NCBI GenBank assembly: GCA_017643365.1
Contig: JAEPNO010000004.1
Coordinates: 141,085-205,084 of the forward strand
Reading direction: 5' to 3'
DNA from: Balneolaceae bacterium
GTDB lineage: Bacteria > Bacteroidota > Rhodothermia > Balneolales > Balneolaceae
DNA length: 64,000 nt
Shown here: piece by piece, positions 26,088 through 35,552 of the stretch
Layout: each line of letters starts with the position of its first letter
Numbering within the stretch: position 1 is the first letter of the stretch
The notes under the pieces: model-generated
What the model was told of the DNA's origin: nothing
The model's database searches: none
The model's input: only the letters and a program-made list of their open reading frames with translations
Translations under genes and position numbers: made by a program

Positions 26088-27174
26088 CTTAGTTCCGGGA
26101 TTTGGACCGAAACGGGTAAAGCAGCTTCATCAACATTTTAAAGGCGATTTAGAAGGACTTTTTGAGCGTTCTAAACGCGAGCTGCGTGCGGTTGATGGAA
26201 TAGGAGAAGCTTCAGCTCTCACATTGCTTTCATTTGACGATTGGGACACCGTAGACGAAATTATCCTGAAAACGGAAACGCTTAAGGCAGAAATTCTAAC
26301 GATCGCCGATCCTCAATATCCTGCACTTCTAATGCAAATTTACGATCCACCGTCGGTACTTTGGTATAAAGGTGATCCGGACGTTTTGAGTGAGCCGGGC
26401 ATCGCGGTGGTTGGAACAAGAAATACGAGCGCTTACGGACGTAAAACCACGAAGAAATTAGTTCAAAGTCTAGTAGAAGCCGGGCTATGCATAAACAGCG
26501 GTTTGGCGTTAGGAATCGATGCAGCGGCTCATTCTGCCGCACTGGAAGCTGAAGGTAAAACCGCTGCAGTGTTGGGATCGGGAATCGATTGGGTGTATCC
26601 ATCAGAAAACCGAAATTTGGCGAATGCTATAGTGAAATCGGGTGGGATCGTTCTAACCGAATATCCACCGGGAAGTAAACCGGATGCCGGTAATTTCCCG
26701 GTTCGTAATCGCATTGTAAGCGGTTTGAGCTATGGTACTTTGGTTATGGAATCGGGAATTCAGGGTGGAAGTATCATCACCGCTGAGTTGGCACTAGATC
26801 AAAACAGAGAAGTATTTGCCATCCCGCATACCATCGAAAACCCAAGTGGAACCGGGTGCAATTATCTCATCAAAAATGGATCGGCGAAGCTCGTTCAAAC
26901 TGTAGATGATATCCTGGAAGAACTTCCGGTTGGGGATCATTCAGATCAAAGTTCGGTGAGTATTAAGGAGCCCAAAATTAGTAGCTGGAAGGAACAGGAA
27001 TTAGATGATCTAAGTGTTGCCATTTGTACGAAACTCGAAGCAAAAGAATACCAAATTGATACCTTAGCCGATGAACTCGAAGTACCAACAAGTCAGCTTT
27101 TAGTGGCGATGCTAACATTAGAGATGAAGCAAATCATCGTTCAAAGAGCAGGAAAGATATTTGGGTTAAGGTGA
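26044..27174 (+). CDS. dprA: DNA-processing protein DprA
   Basis: A 376-residue DprA/Smf protein that loads RecA on incoming single-stranded DNA. A helix-hairpin-helix-like N-terminus (LVPGFGPKRVKQL) is followed by the Rossmann core: VVGTRNTSAYG, SGLALGIDAAAHSAAL, VLGSGIDWVYPSEN, FPVRNRIVSGLS, ESGIQGGSIITAELALD and NPSGTGCNYLI. A C-terminal winged-helix domain ends the protein. The ATG lies 44 bases inside obg; no later in-frame start would leave the N-terminal domain whole. Presence of dprA fits a lineage capable of natural uptake of DNA. Confidence 0.93.
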   Translation: MQNKSKTTRTLLALSLVPGFGPKRVKQLHQHFKGDLEGLFERSKRELRAVDGIGEASALTLLSFDDWDTVDEIILKTETLKAEILTIADPQYPALLMQIYDPPSVLWYKGDPDVLSEPGIAVVGTRNTSAYGRKTTKKLVQSLVEAGLCINSGLALGIDAAAHSAALEAEGKTAAVLGSGIDWVYPSENRNLANAIVKSGGIVLTEYPPGSKPDAGNFPVRNRIVSGLSYGTLVMESGIQGGSIITAELALDQNREVFAIPHTIENPSGTGCNYLIKNGSAKLVQTVDDILEELPVGDHSDQSSVSIKEPKISSWKEQELDDLSVAICTKLEAKEYQIDTLADELEVPTSQLLVAMLTLEMKQIIVQRAGKIFGLR

Positions 27175-27175
27175 G

Positions 27176-27406
27176 TTAGACCGCTGTTTTTTCTTCTAGT
27201 TTGTCAGCTAGCCATAACTTAATGAGAGATTGTCTTGTAACTCCTAATCTCTTGGCTTCTTTATCTAAAGATTGAACCATCCAGCTTGGGAAATCTACGT
27301 TAACACGTTTATTTTTCAGATTAGGACGTTTGGCTTGATCTAAATCAAAATGATCAAGTACATCTTCTCCATTATCAAATTTTCGATCTATTTCAGAGGT
27401 TTTCAT
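27176..27406 (-). CDS. brnA: BrnA-type antitoxin
   Basis: A 76-residue antitoxin. An acidic N-terminal toxin-binding part (DRKFDNGEDVLDHFDLDQA) is followed by a ribbon-helix-helix DNA-binding domain (RVNVDFPSWMVQSLDKEA, LGVTRQSLIKLWLADKL). The start at 27406 overlaps the toxin gene by 14 bases; the in-frame ATG at 27463 would overlap it by 71. The toxin-first gene order is characteristic of BrnTA. Expected to neutralise BrnT and repress the operon. Confidence 0.85.
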   Translation of the reverse strand: MKTSEIDRKFDNGEDVLDHFDLDQAKRPNLKNKRVNVDFPSWMVQSLDKEAKRLGVTRQSLIKLWLADKLEEKTAV

Positions 27407-27656
27407 ATAAATCAATCTCCTTTTTTCGGGCTCTTCGAACAGAGATAATTCGTCTTGAGTCACCTCTGTATGTGATAATTGCAGACCATATTTTATTGTC
27501 TATTTTACCAATCACTAATCGTCGTTTTTCATCAAAAGACTTAGCTGGTATTTCAATTAAATATTGGTCTAACCAAATTAATTGAGCTGTTTGAAAATCA
27601 ATACCATGTTTTAACTTATTGGATTCACTTTTTGAGGTATCAAATTCAAACTGCAT
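27393..27656 (-). CDS. brnT: BrnT-type ribonuclease toxin
   Basis: An 87-residue RelE-fold toxin of the BrnT family. QFEFDTSKSESNKLKHGIDFQTAQLIW, given here in pieces as FEFDTSKSESNKLKHGIDF then AQLIWLD, is the standard BrnT opening; ERR-like DEKRRLVIGKI and the C-terminal IISVRRARKKEIDLY carry the catalytic basic residues. It should inhibit translation by cutting RNA. It precedes its antitoxin, overlapping it, and lies between dprA and the DUF885 gene. Confidence 0.9.
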   Translation of the reverse strand: MQFEFDTSKSESNKLKHGIDFQTAQLIWLDQYLIEIPAKSFDEKRRLVIGKIDNKIWSAIITYRGDSRRIISVRRARKKEIDLYENL

Positions 27657-27680
27657 ACAGTAAGGTATAATAATTATACT

Positions 27681-29414
27681 TTAATTACTCAATTTAATTT
27701 TAATATAGTGATCCACAATCTCTTCTAAAATCTGCATCGTGACCGTGCCCTTGCTCAATATTACATCATGAAATTCTTTGATGTCGAAATTTTCTCCCAA
27801 TTCAGCTTCGGCTTTCTCACGGAGATTTTTAATTGTGATTTCTCCCATTTTGTAAGCCAGTGCTTGCCCGGGCCAGGTGATGTATCGATTGATTTCGGTG
27901 TTTACTTCGTGAATGGAAAGAGCCGAGTTATCACCCAAAAAAGCGACCGCTTCATCGCGCGTCCAGCCCATATAATGCACTCCGGTGTCGATAACTAAGC
28001 GACAGGCACGCCACATTTCGTAGGTGAGTCGCCCGAATTCTGAATAGGGATCTTGATATAAATCGAGTTCATATCCAAGATACTCGGCGTACAATCCCCA
28101 GCCTTCGCCAAAAGCATTGATGTACATATTTCGGCGAAACGAAGGCAAATCTTCCAATTCGGCTGTGAGGGCAATTTGCAGGTGATGCCCGGGCATGGCT
28201 TCGTGGAGGGTCAATGCTTCGAGGGTGTACATCGTACGACTTTCCAATTTGGTGGTATTCACCCAGTATTGACCTCCGCGATCAGAATCGAGCGGGGCAC
28301 CTGAATATCGTCCGGCTGTATAATTTTCAGCAAGATAATCCGGCACGGGAACCACTCCATAGGGCTGTCGCGGTAGTTTCCCAAATAAAGAAGGAAGCCG
28401 ACCATCCACCGATTTTGCAATCCAGGCTGCTTCTTTAAGTAATTCCTTGCCTGTTGCCGGATAAAACTGGGCATCGGTTCTCAAAAACTGAATGAAATCA
28501 GCGAAACTGCCCTCAAAATTAAGATCAGCAATAATGCTTTCCATTTCGGTTCGAATTCGCTGTACTTCCTCTAATCCGATTTCGTGCACAGCTTCAGGAG
28601 TTAAATCCTGTGTGGTGTAATAACGGGTTTTGTGCTCGTAATAAGCCTTACCATTGGGCATAGTTGCTGCACCAAGACCATCACGTGTATTGGGGAAATA
28701 CTCATTTTCAAAAAATAGTTTTAGGTTTCGATAGGCGGGAGTTACGGACAAGTTAATGGCATCTGAAACCGATTGAAGAGCAATTTCCCAATCTGCCTGA
28801 CTGAATGATTCCGGCTTGTCGTTCATCGGCCTAAAAAAGATTGATTCCATCGGATCATCCACAATATATGGATCGTAGGTGGCACCATAGTTCTGAAGTC
28901 CTTCGAGTGGTTGAGTAATTCCAAGATCAATTCCGGTTCGCATCAGCTCGATATTCTCTTCAAAATAACGAGGAATGTCGTTGAGATATGCGATATAACG
29001 CTCTAGACTTTCCTGGCTGTTGATGGAGCGATTGGTACGCCATAAAACACGGGTATGGAAACCACTTTCCGAAAGAATTGGGATCAAATACTCCTTGAAC
29101 TCAAAAAGCTGAACTTGATTATGAATATCAAAACGCAGAAGCGAATGAGAGATGTAATCATCGAAACTGAGTGTATTGATATCCATCTGATCCAACCGTT
29201 CTAGCAATGCTTTGTTGAATTCATATTCTTCACGGAAATGTGCTTCGTTTGCAAAACCCAAGGGAAATCGCTCACGCTCTTCCTCAGAATATCGCTGATC
29301 ATAAAAGGTATCGATATCTCGTAAAACCGAATTCAGCGTTGAATCAGAAGTGAGAACTTGAGCTTGTGATTGAATCCACAACAAAGAGAAAAGCAGTAAA
29401 AAGATTGATTTCAT
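27681..29414 (-). CDS. DUF885 family exported metallopeptidase-like protein
   Basis: A 577-residue protein of the DUF885 family. Residues 1-18 are a signal peptide (LLFSLLWIQSQAQ). The family's zinc-binding string LHEAMPGHHLQIAL lies near residue 402, with an acidic helix EGWGLYAEYLGYEL about 35 residues later, resembling gluzincin peptidases. Substrates are not established for most members. Length is normal (550-620). A terminator hairpin lies in its leader region. Confidence 0.85.
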   Translation of the reverse strand: MKSIFLLLFSLLWIQSQAQVLTSDSTLNSVLRDIDTFYDQRYSEEERERFPLGFANEAHFREEYEFNKALLERLDQMDINTLSFDDYISHSLLRFDIHNQVQLFEFKEYLIPILSESGFHTRVLWRTNRSINSQESLERYIAYLNDIPRYFEENIELMRTGIDLGITQPLEGLQNYGATYDPYIVDDPMESIFFRPMNDKPESFSQADWEIALQSVSDAINLSVTPAYRNLKLFFENEYFPNTRDGLGAATMPNGKAYYEHKTRYYTTQDLTPEAVHEIGLEEVQRIRTEMESIIADLNFEGSFADFIQFLRTDAQFYPATGKELLKEAAWIAKSVDGRLPSLFGKLPRQPYGVVPVPDYLAENYTAGRYSGAPLDSDRGGQYWVNTTKLESRTMYTLEALTLHEAMPGHHLQIALTAELEDLPSFRRNMYINAFGEGWGLYAEYLGYELDLYQDPYSEFGRLTYEMWRACRLVIDTGVHYMGWTRDEAVAFLGDNSALSIHEVNTEINRYITWPGQALAYKMGEITIKNLREKAEAELGENFDIKEFHDVILSKGTVTMQILEEIVDHYIKIKLSN

Positions 29415-29442
29415 AATCAGTATTTAGTTGGGCTAAATAAAA

Positions 29443-29474
29443 AAAGGTTTCCCGACAAATGCCGAAAAACCTTT
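29443..29474 (-). terminator. minus-strand terminator-like hairpin in the DUF885 leader
   Basis: AAAGGTTT at 29443-29450 pairs with AAACCTTT at 29467-29474. On the minus strand the stem is followed by TTTTTATTTAG. It lies 28 bases upstream of the DUF885 start codon, so it would stop a transcript coming from further right before the gene begins, or act as an attenuator. Confidence 0.6.
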
Positions 29475-29721
29475 AGCGAATAATGAATTGATGAAAAGAG
29501 ATTTTGTCGCTAGAAATGTTCGGCAAGAATTAGGGAATTAAATCGGAAATTACCGGAAACAAGTATAGGTAAGTAGCAGATATCAAGGGTTGTAGCTCAA
29601 GAGGGATAGCTTTAAAAGAGTACTGCTAGATGAATTTGTTACAAATAAAATAATAAATGCGTAAATATGCGTATATGTAACTGTAAAGCAGAGTGTTAAG
29701 AATAAAATATTTGCAAAAAAA

Positions 29722-29753
29722 AATGTGGTTCCGTACAATGACGAAACCACATT
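29722..29753 (-). terminator. strong minus-strand terminator-like hairpin
   Basis: AATGTGGTTcCGT at 29722-29734 pairs with ACGaAACCACATT at 29741-29753, and on the minus strand the stem runs into eight U. It is unusual because no minus-strand gene lies to its right for several kilobases; only the start of the plus-strand lipoprotein gene at 29792 does. It may block antisense transcription or end a small RNA. The 29415-29791 gap holds no gene otherwise. Confidence 0.6.
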
Positions 29754-29791
29754 AGGAATGTGTTACACAAATATCAACTAAATGTATAACA

Positions 29792-31282
29792 ATGGAAGCT
29801 AACAACTTTATATTTAAAAAGAAGGGGTTTTTAATAGTATTTACACTATTAATTGCTTGTCAACAGAACAGTATTTCACCATTAAATATTGGTGAGATAG
29901 AATCAGAGATCAGTTTTATTGATGCTCAACCTATAATTGAACTTAGAGATAGGGGGACTCTTGACTCTGAACTATTTGAAGAAATCAAGGGCAACTTGAT
30001 CGAGTCTTATGGGACAGAATTAGTTAATGAAATAAAAACTAAGCTTAATCAGGAAAAATCCAATGATGGTTTAGTTTTGATTAAAGATTTACCACATAAA
30101 AGGAAAAGCCAGCAAGTTCCTTCCACTCACTTCAAAGTAATTGAAGATGATGTGCTAATTGATGAATTCGTTTTAGCTGTGAGGCCATTTAAAAACAGTA
30201 AAAATATGGCAGCTAAGATGGCAGATAGTAACGATGATATATGGATTGCACTAGACCCTGATAAGTTCTATTTGGAAGATGATGAATATGGTAATGAAAT
30301 ATGGCCTATTACAATAGAAGGCAATCATATTTCAGATCACGATAGAGTAATTGAACTAACTTTTGACAAAACTGGATTGGTTTCTTCGGTCGAAAAATCA
30401 ATGTTTAAATCTAAGGCAATTGATGACCCATCAATTATTATGGTAGAGACAGTCCCAGTAGAGCCTTGTGAAATTCAACTAAAGAGTACTTCTTCCACTG
30501 AAGATGGTTGCCAACCATCAGGTGGTGGTGGAGGTGGTGGTTATGATCCCCCAGAAGTAAGAGTAGATGATTGGAGTAGGGGGGAATCAACAGGAACGTG
30601 GGGAACAGATCATATTAATTTCGTTTTAAAAGGTGTTCAACTTGCTGTTACTGGTGATGGAGGAAGTGCCTCTGATTTACAATTCTTTTCGAAGAAAAGT
30701 GATGATGTATTAAAAAATATGCCGGTTAGCTATAAATATAGATTTGATCCTGTTGCAAGATTAAATCCTTATACCGCATCTGTTGTTAACACATTTATTG
30801 AAGGGGCAGACAAGGGTTTTCCATTTAATGTGTTTTATGAAGTTCCTGATATTAATTATGCAGGGCAGTATTATTCATTCGAAGGAATTTATAGATATTT
30901 AACTCCACTTCCCGGAATTGTAGATGTACAAAGTGTGGATTATTTCCCATTGTTTAATCTAACTAGAACATCAGGGCCTTGGAGATTCGTGTTAGTAGAT
31001 GATGATAAAGACTATGCGGATATGTCTACACGTCGTAAAGATACTAGAATTATGGATGTAAACACATTTCATATGGATACTGGTACCTGGGAAGTTGTTG
31101 AAACTGGGTTTACAACAAGAAACCATAGATATGGTAGTAGTGATGACCCATTGCTTGATTCTGGTGTTAGGAGAGTTACACTTGAAAATGTGAGACAACT
31201 AGTTGATGGAAGCTTTGAATTATTTATAACAAGAAGCACATCTAATGGAGAGTTTAAATATAAATTTGGACTTGAATCATAA
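29792..31282 (+). CDS. predicted lipoprotein, unknown family
   Basis: A 496-residue protein. The N-terminus has a hydrophobic segment ending in LLIACQQ, a good lipobox with lipidated Cys at residue 23. A mature N-terminal domain (residues about 35-220) is joined to a second domain (about 250-496) by a low-complexity linker of seven glycines (GGGGGGGYDPPE, near 244). No enzyme motif was recognised. It leads four same-strand genes for envelope proteins. Codon use is richer in A/T than in the flanking housekeeping genes, suggesting acquisition. Confidence 0.6.
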   Translation: MEANNFIFKKKGFLIVFTLLIACQQNSISPLNIGEIESEISFIDAQPIIELRDRGTLDSELFEEIKGNLIESYGTELVNEIKTKLNQEKSNDGLVLIKDLPHKRKSQQVPSTHFKVIEDDVLIDEFVLAVRPFKNSKNMAAKMADSNDDIWIALDPDKFYLEDDEYGNEIWPITIEGNHISDHDRVIELTFDKTGLVSSVEKSMFKSKAIDDPSIIMVETVPVEPCEIQLKSTSSTEDGCQPSGGGGGGGYDPPEVRVDDWSRGESTGTWGTDHINFVLKGVQLAVTGDGGSASDLQFFSKKSDDVLKNMPVSYKYRFDPVARLNPYTASVVNTFIEGADKGFPFNVFYEVPDINYAGQYYSFEGIYRYLTPLPGIVDVQSVDYFPLFNLTRTSGPWRFVLVDDDKDYADMSTRRKDTRIMDVNTFHMDTGTWEVVETGFTTRNHRYGSSDDPLLDSGVRRVTLENVRQLVDGSFELFITRSTSNGEFKYKFGLES

Positions 31283-31339
31283 TTTTAAGTAAAGACAAAT
31301 GAATGCTATACACTGTATAGCATTCAAATTTTCAATATT

Positions 31340-32497
31340 ATGAGACTTAGAATATTTTTATCTGCCGTTACGATATTTACCTATAGCTGTGTTAATGCAA
31401 CAACTGAAGTTGGCAAAACTCATAAAATCATCCCTGATAAAACACCATTTATATCAGGTTTTCTTGATGTATCAAATGATACTACTCATTACCACCCGCA
31501 AGTTGTAGTAGGTTACGTTTCTGATGCTAGATTTGTTGAAAACTATAAAGAACTGAAAAACTTAACTAGTTTATACAGCCCAACACATTTGGCTCAAGTT
31601 GTATTTACTTCAAGGCTTTTTCAGCTTCAATTTTATACTGATTCGACTGCTTTGGTTGAAGTTTCAGGTCCATTAGATTCTCAATTTTCTAAAACAATTC
31701 AATATCAACGCGAAAGTAATAGTGTTTATGGCGATGTTAATAGTCAATTGAAGATTTTGCCAGGGCATCGATATAAGCTCAACGTAACATTAGTTGACGG
31801 TAGAAAATTTGAATCTATTACATATATACCTGAAGAGGTAGACATTTTCATACCAGATAGTATTGGTCTAAAAGTACAATTGAAACACTATGAAGATGGA
31901 ACACCAAGAGAGGAAAGTGAATCACACTTTTGGACAAAGTTTGAGTTTCCAGAGAATACATTTATCTCAGAAACACAAAAAAATTCTAGTATTGATCGGG
32001 AATTACTCTTTATGGAACCATGGGAATCATTTAGGTTTTCAGACCGTAGCTCATTTTTAAGAACAGGTCTTTCCTATGGCGCATGGCTATCAGAAAGTGA
32101 TATAGATTCAGTTCAAACTGGTTGGTGGATTAATCTAACAGAACCTTGGTTTCGAAAAGATCTTATAGTTAATCAATGGAGAAGATTTTCGTTTTACAGT
32201 AATGGATTATGGAGAAATCACCAAGCTCTTAATAATCGTATCGCACCCTTTGGAAATTGGGAAGATATTTATTTGGAATATGGTGAAGCAGCTAATCAAA
32301 AGGATTCCACCTACCTAAAAAGAGTGTCTACAATTGATGAGATAAGTCCTGATGGTGAAATCTTACCGAAGGACGAGGCGAATGTAATAGGGTTTTTTGC
32401 AGGCAGTTTTTCTGTATACAAAAAAACGGTTGTCTACCCTATACGTAATTTTGATTTAGATTCAGTATTAACAGCACATGGTTTAAATGATGATTAA
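31340..32497 (+). CDS. DUF4249-like outer-membrane lipoprotein
   Basis: A 385-residue protein with a lipoprotein signal (IFLSAVTIFTYSCVN, Cys at 17). The mature part opens with an Ig-like layout typical of DUF4249: a strand FISGFLDVSND, a segment TALVEVSGPLD, and LPGHRYKLNVTLVDGRKFESITYIPEEVD, where a structure-then-transport sentence is usual. Members normally accompany a TonB-dependent receptor, which is missing here. The match is by wording and is moderate. It overlaps the next gene's start by 11 bases. Confidence 0.5.
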   Translation: MRLRIFLSAVTIFTYSCVNATTEVGKTHKIIPDKTPFISGFLDVSNDTTHYHPQVVVGYVSDARFVENYKELKNLTSLYSPTHLAQVVFTSRLFQLQFYTDSTALVEVSGPLDSQFSKTIQYQRESNSVYGDVNSQLKILPGHRYKLNVTLVDGRKFESITYIPEEVDIFIPDSIGLKVQLKHYEDGTPREESESHFWTKFEFPENTFISETQKNSSIDRELLFMEPWESFRFSDRSSFLRTGLSYGAWLSESDIDSVQTGWWINLTEPWFRKDLIVNQWRRFSFYSNGLWRNHQALNNRIAPFGNWEDIYLEYGEAANQKDSTYLKRVSTIDEISPDGEILPKDEANVIGFFAGSFSVYKKTVVYPIRNFDLDSVLTAHGLNDD

Positions 32498-33089
32498 AAA
32501 AACCACACTATATTTAATAGTAACTGTATTAATTGCAGTGCCGGGTATCGCTCAGGATACCGATTACTCTTTCAAGAAAGGGGATGTAATTTGGGTTGGA
32601 AACTCAAATATAAACAGTGTTAAACAATACTTTTATAACTCGACGAATGATGAATATCACTCAGTTCGTAGTACCCGATTTTCTCTCAACTTCAAACGAA
32701 TAAGTTTATTATCAGAAAGTTCTGGGATTGGTTTACTTGGGCAAACACAGGTATTAGTATCAGATCGATATAATTTCTCACTTTCATATTTGGGGGCAGG
32801 AGCTCTTTACCGACATTATGTTCTCAATCGGTCTAAGATTAATATGTATGTGGAAGGAAATTCTATGTTAGGCTATAATATAGCACTAGCAGACGCAACT
32901 GGATCTACAAAATCTGATGGTTTTAGAATACGACCTGCTTTGAAGTACGGAGTTAATATTAATTTGAACAAGACTGCCGGTCTATTCTTCGAAATAGGTC
33001 CGGAATGGGAATCAAGTATGAAAGATTTAGTCTTTGATTCCAAAGCTCTAAGAGCAACCATTGGTATTCAATTTTTAAAGAATAAGTGA
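32487..33089 (+). CDS. small outer-membrane beta-barrel protein
   Basis: A 200-residue exported protein. Signal peptide at residues 1-22 (LIVTVLIAVPGIAQ). The rest is a run of amphipathic strands with tight turns (FSLNFKRISLLSE; FSLSYLGAGALYRHYVL; INMYVEGNSMLGYNI; ALKYGVNINLNKTAGLFFEI; LRATIGIQFLKNK), consistent with an eight-stranded barrel. No family assigned. It starts inside the 3' end of the DUF4249-like gene, so translation is probably coupled. Confidence 0.6.
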   Translation: MMIKKTTLYLIVTVLIAVPGIAQDTDYSFKKGDVIWVGNSNINSVKQYFYNSTNDEYHSVRSTRFSLNFKRISLLSESSGIGLLGQTQVLVSDRYNFSLSYLGAGALYRHYVLNRSKINMYVEGNSMLGYNIALADATGSTKSDGFRIRPALKYGVNINLNKTAGLFFEIGPEWESSMKDLVFDSKALRATIGIQFLKNK

Positions 33090-33098
33090 AAGAAAGCC

Positions 33099-33773
33099 AT
33101 GAAAAAATATATTTACACAACACTGGTTTTTATAAGTTGTTCACTGATTGTAGATCCGGTTCAAGCACAAAGCGAGAGTAAATCCGCCGAGTTTATCAGT
33201 TCAGGTTCAATAATAACATCGATTAATTTTGGATATCTTGGCGCAGAACGTGACAGAAACTTCAACCACGAATTCGAAAAATCATTCAAGAATCTAAGTT
33301 ACGATCTTCGTTTCTCATATTTTTTGACCAACACTATTGCTTTAAGTAGTAGTATCAGTAACATCATAACCAGTAGAAATTTATTTGATTACTATAATGA
33401 TATTGGTGCTTTTAAAATCGACGATAGAAGTATAAAATTGGGACTTGGTGCTGGGTATTATCATCCAATCACGTTAAATAATAAATCTACTCGCCTGTTT
33501 ATTGAAGGAGGATTATTTAGATATTCGAGCACGTATAAAGTAAGTAATTATCAAAGTTCGTTTGACAAATCCTACACCGGTTACTCAATGGCAACAGGAC
33601 TTATTATCCCTTTAAGTACACGATTATTATTGAATCTGAGTTTAAAAAGAGACGCATTTCCTGAAGAATATATTTTGGGAACTTCTCAAAATGGTATTTA
33701 TACTGAAATCAGTCGAGACACCAAGTGGAACTCAGAGATTAATATGAATATTGGGTTTTCCATCAAATTTTAA
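33099..33773 (+). CDS. small outer-membrane beta-barrel protein
   Basis: A 224-residue exported protein with a signal peptide (residues 1-23, SLIVDPVQAQ) and a barrel-like body (YDLRFSYFLTNTIAL; IKLGLGAGYYHPITL; TRLFIEGGLFRYS; MNIGFSIKF). The final residue is Phe, the usual BAM recognition end. It follows the previous barrel gene by 9 bases and shares its size class, so the pair may be distant paralogues. It converges with the gamma-glutamyltransferase gene, 3 bases apart. Confidence 0.6.
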   Translation: MKKYIYTTLVFISCSLIVDPVQAQSESKSAEFISSGSIITSINFGYLGAERDRNFNHEFEKSFKNLSYDLRFSYFLTNTIALSSSISNIITSRNLFDYYNDIGAFKIDDRSIKLGLGAGYYHPITLNNKSTRLFIEGGLFRYSSTYKVSNYQSSFDKSYTGYSMATGLIIPLSTRLLLNLSLKRDAFPEEYILGTSQNGIYTEISRDTKWNSEINMNIGFSIKF

Positions 33774-33776
33774 ATT

Positions 33777-35456
33777 TCAATACCCCGACACGCCACCATC
33801 CGGGCTGGAGGAATCTGCAGCGCCGATGAATATGCCTAGCTCTCGATCCCAAACGATACCCATCATGCGTCCAAGTCGGTAGCGAGGCTCAAGAGTGTGT
33901 CCCATTGCTTCGAGCGCTTTACGAGTATCAGGAGAAAGTAAATCGCCTTCGTATAGAATACGATCGGGCAGCCATTGGTGATGAATTTTCATCGCTTCGA
34001 TGGCTTTGTTTATCGGCATATCAAATTCCAGCACATTCAACACCGTTTGAAAAGTTGTGTTGATGATCGTCCGTCCGCCAGGCGTACCAATTACTAAATA
34101 AGGCTTACCATCTTTAGCAACGATGGTGGGTGTCATACTGGAAAGCATTCTTTTTTCGGGAGCGATGAGATTAGGATCGGATCCGATTCGGCCTCGCGAG
34201 TTCGTTTCGCCGGGAACCGGATTGAAATCACCCATTTCGTTATTAAGGATAAATCCCAATTCAGGCGATCCTGTTCGGGCACCATAACTCCATTCCAGCG
34301 TATAAGTTAACGAAACGGCATTGCCATCTTTATCCATCACCGAAAAGTGTGTTGTATTTTTTCCGTCGTACAATTGACCAAATTTGCTGGAATCGCTCAC
34401 CGAAGCTTTATCCCAATTAATATTCGTAAAGCGGTTTTGGGCATGCTCTTTAGAGATTAATCGATCAATTGGCATTTCAGGATTAAAATCAGGATCGCCC
34501 ATGTGTTCAGCACGGTCGGCGTACGCTCGACGCATACTTTCAGCCACAATGTGCACATACTCGGTTGAGTTAAACTCAATTTCATCCCAGTTCACTTGCT
34601 CCATCATATTCATCATTTGGATAAGGCTCGCACCGCCGGAAGAGGGTGGAGGCATCGAAATGATGTCGTAGTCTTTATAAGTTCCTCGAATCGGTTCGCG
34701 TTCGATAGATTCGTATTTCGCCAAATCTTCTTCGGTGATGATCCCGCCATTTTCGGCCATGTGTTTGGCTAGAAGTCGGGCCGTTTCCCCTTTATAAAAT
34801 CCATCATGACCGTTATCCCGAATGCGTTTCAAGGTTTCGGCAAGAGCCGGTTGTTTCCAAATTTCGCCCATTTTAAGCGGTCGACCTTCAGCATTTGTGA
34901 AGAAATTCTGCATGAATTCATCCTCATCCGAATTGAAAAATCGTTCGGCATGTTGGGCAAGTGCGAAACTCAGTGGAAATCCATTTTCAGCTAACTCAAC
35001 GGCTGGTTGCAGCAACTCAACCCAGGGCATGCTTCCTTGTTGTTGATGCGCTTTCCATAATCCCGCAACGGTTCCCGGTACGCCAACTGCCAACAACCCA
35101 TTGTGATTGATCATCGGGATGTATTCGCCGTTTTCATCCATAAACATATCTACCGTAGCTGCTAAGGGCGCTTTTTCCCGAAAATCGAAGGTCGTAGAAG
35201 AGCCATCGCCATCCATATACACAAGAAATCCACCGCCACCGATATTGCCGGCCTGCGGATGAACTACCGCTAAAGCAAAAGCCGTTGCGATGCTTGCATC
35301 CACGGCATTACCGCCTTTCTTTAAGATTTTGGCTCCCACATCGGAAGCAACTTGGTTATCGGAAACTACCATTCCATGTTGATGGTAGACCTGAGCCGGA
35401 ACCGAAAAAGTGAATACAAAAACGATAAGGAGTGGGAGTAACTTTCTGCTGTGCAT
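33777..35456 (-). CDS. ggt: gamma-glutamyltransferase
   Basis: A 559-residue exported gamma-glutamyltransferase, which is made as a proenzyme and cuts itself before a Thr. The Thr in KNTTHFSVMDKDGNAVS is the expected autoprocessing nucleophile. HGMVVSDNQVASDVG, GNAVDASIATAFAL, the large-subunit block with GPSSGG-like PPSSGGAS, and MLSSMTPTI with GTPGG are all family strings. The start at 35456 (MHSRKLLPLL) puts a signal peptide at the N-terminus; the ATG at 35534 adds 26 residues before it and lies within a repeat-flanked region. It degrades glutathione or gamma-glutamyl peptides in the periplasm. Confidence 0.92.
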   Translation of the reverse strand: MHSRKLLPLLIVFVFTFSVPAQVYHQHGMVVSDNQVASDVGAKILKKGGNAVDASIATAFALAVVHPQAGNIGGGGFLVYMDGDGSSTTFDFREKAPLAATVDMFMDENGEYIPMINHNGLLAVGVPGTVAGLWKAHQQQGSMPWVELLQPAVELAENGFPLSFALAQHAERFFNSDEDEFMQNFFTNAEGRPLKMGEIWKQPALAETLKRIRDNGHDGFYKGETARLLAKHMAENGGIITEEDLAKYESIEREPIRGTYKDYDIISMPPPSSGGASLIQMMNMMEQVNWDEIEFNSTEYVHIVAESMRRAYADRAEHMGDPDFNPEMPIDRLISKEHAQNRFTNINWDKASVSDSSKFGQLYDGKNTTHFSVMDKDGNAVSLTYTLEWSYGARTGSPELGFILNNEMGDFNPVPGETNSRGRIGSDPNLIAPEKRMLSSMTPTIVAKDGKPYLVIGTPGGRTIINTTFQTVLNVLEFDMPINKAIEAMKIHHQWLPDRILYEGDLLSPDTRKALEAMGHTLEPRYRLGRMMGIVWDRELGIFIGAADSSSPDGGVSGY

Positions 35457-35552
35457 AGATTTGGATTTTGTTGGTGTGGATGATACTAAATCCAAAACTA
35501 GAAAAGAAAAAGCGGATAGGTACCGAACTTGCATACTTTTACAGAGAGAGTA

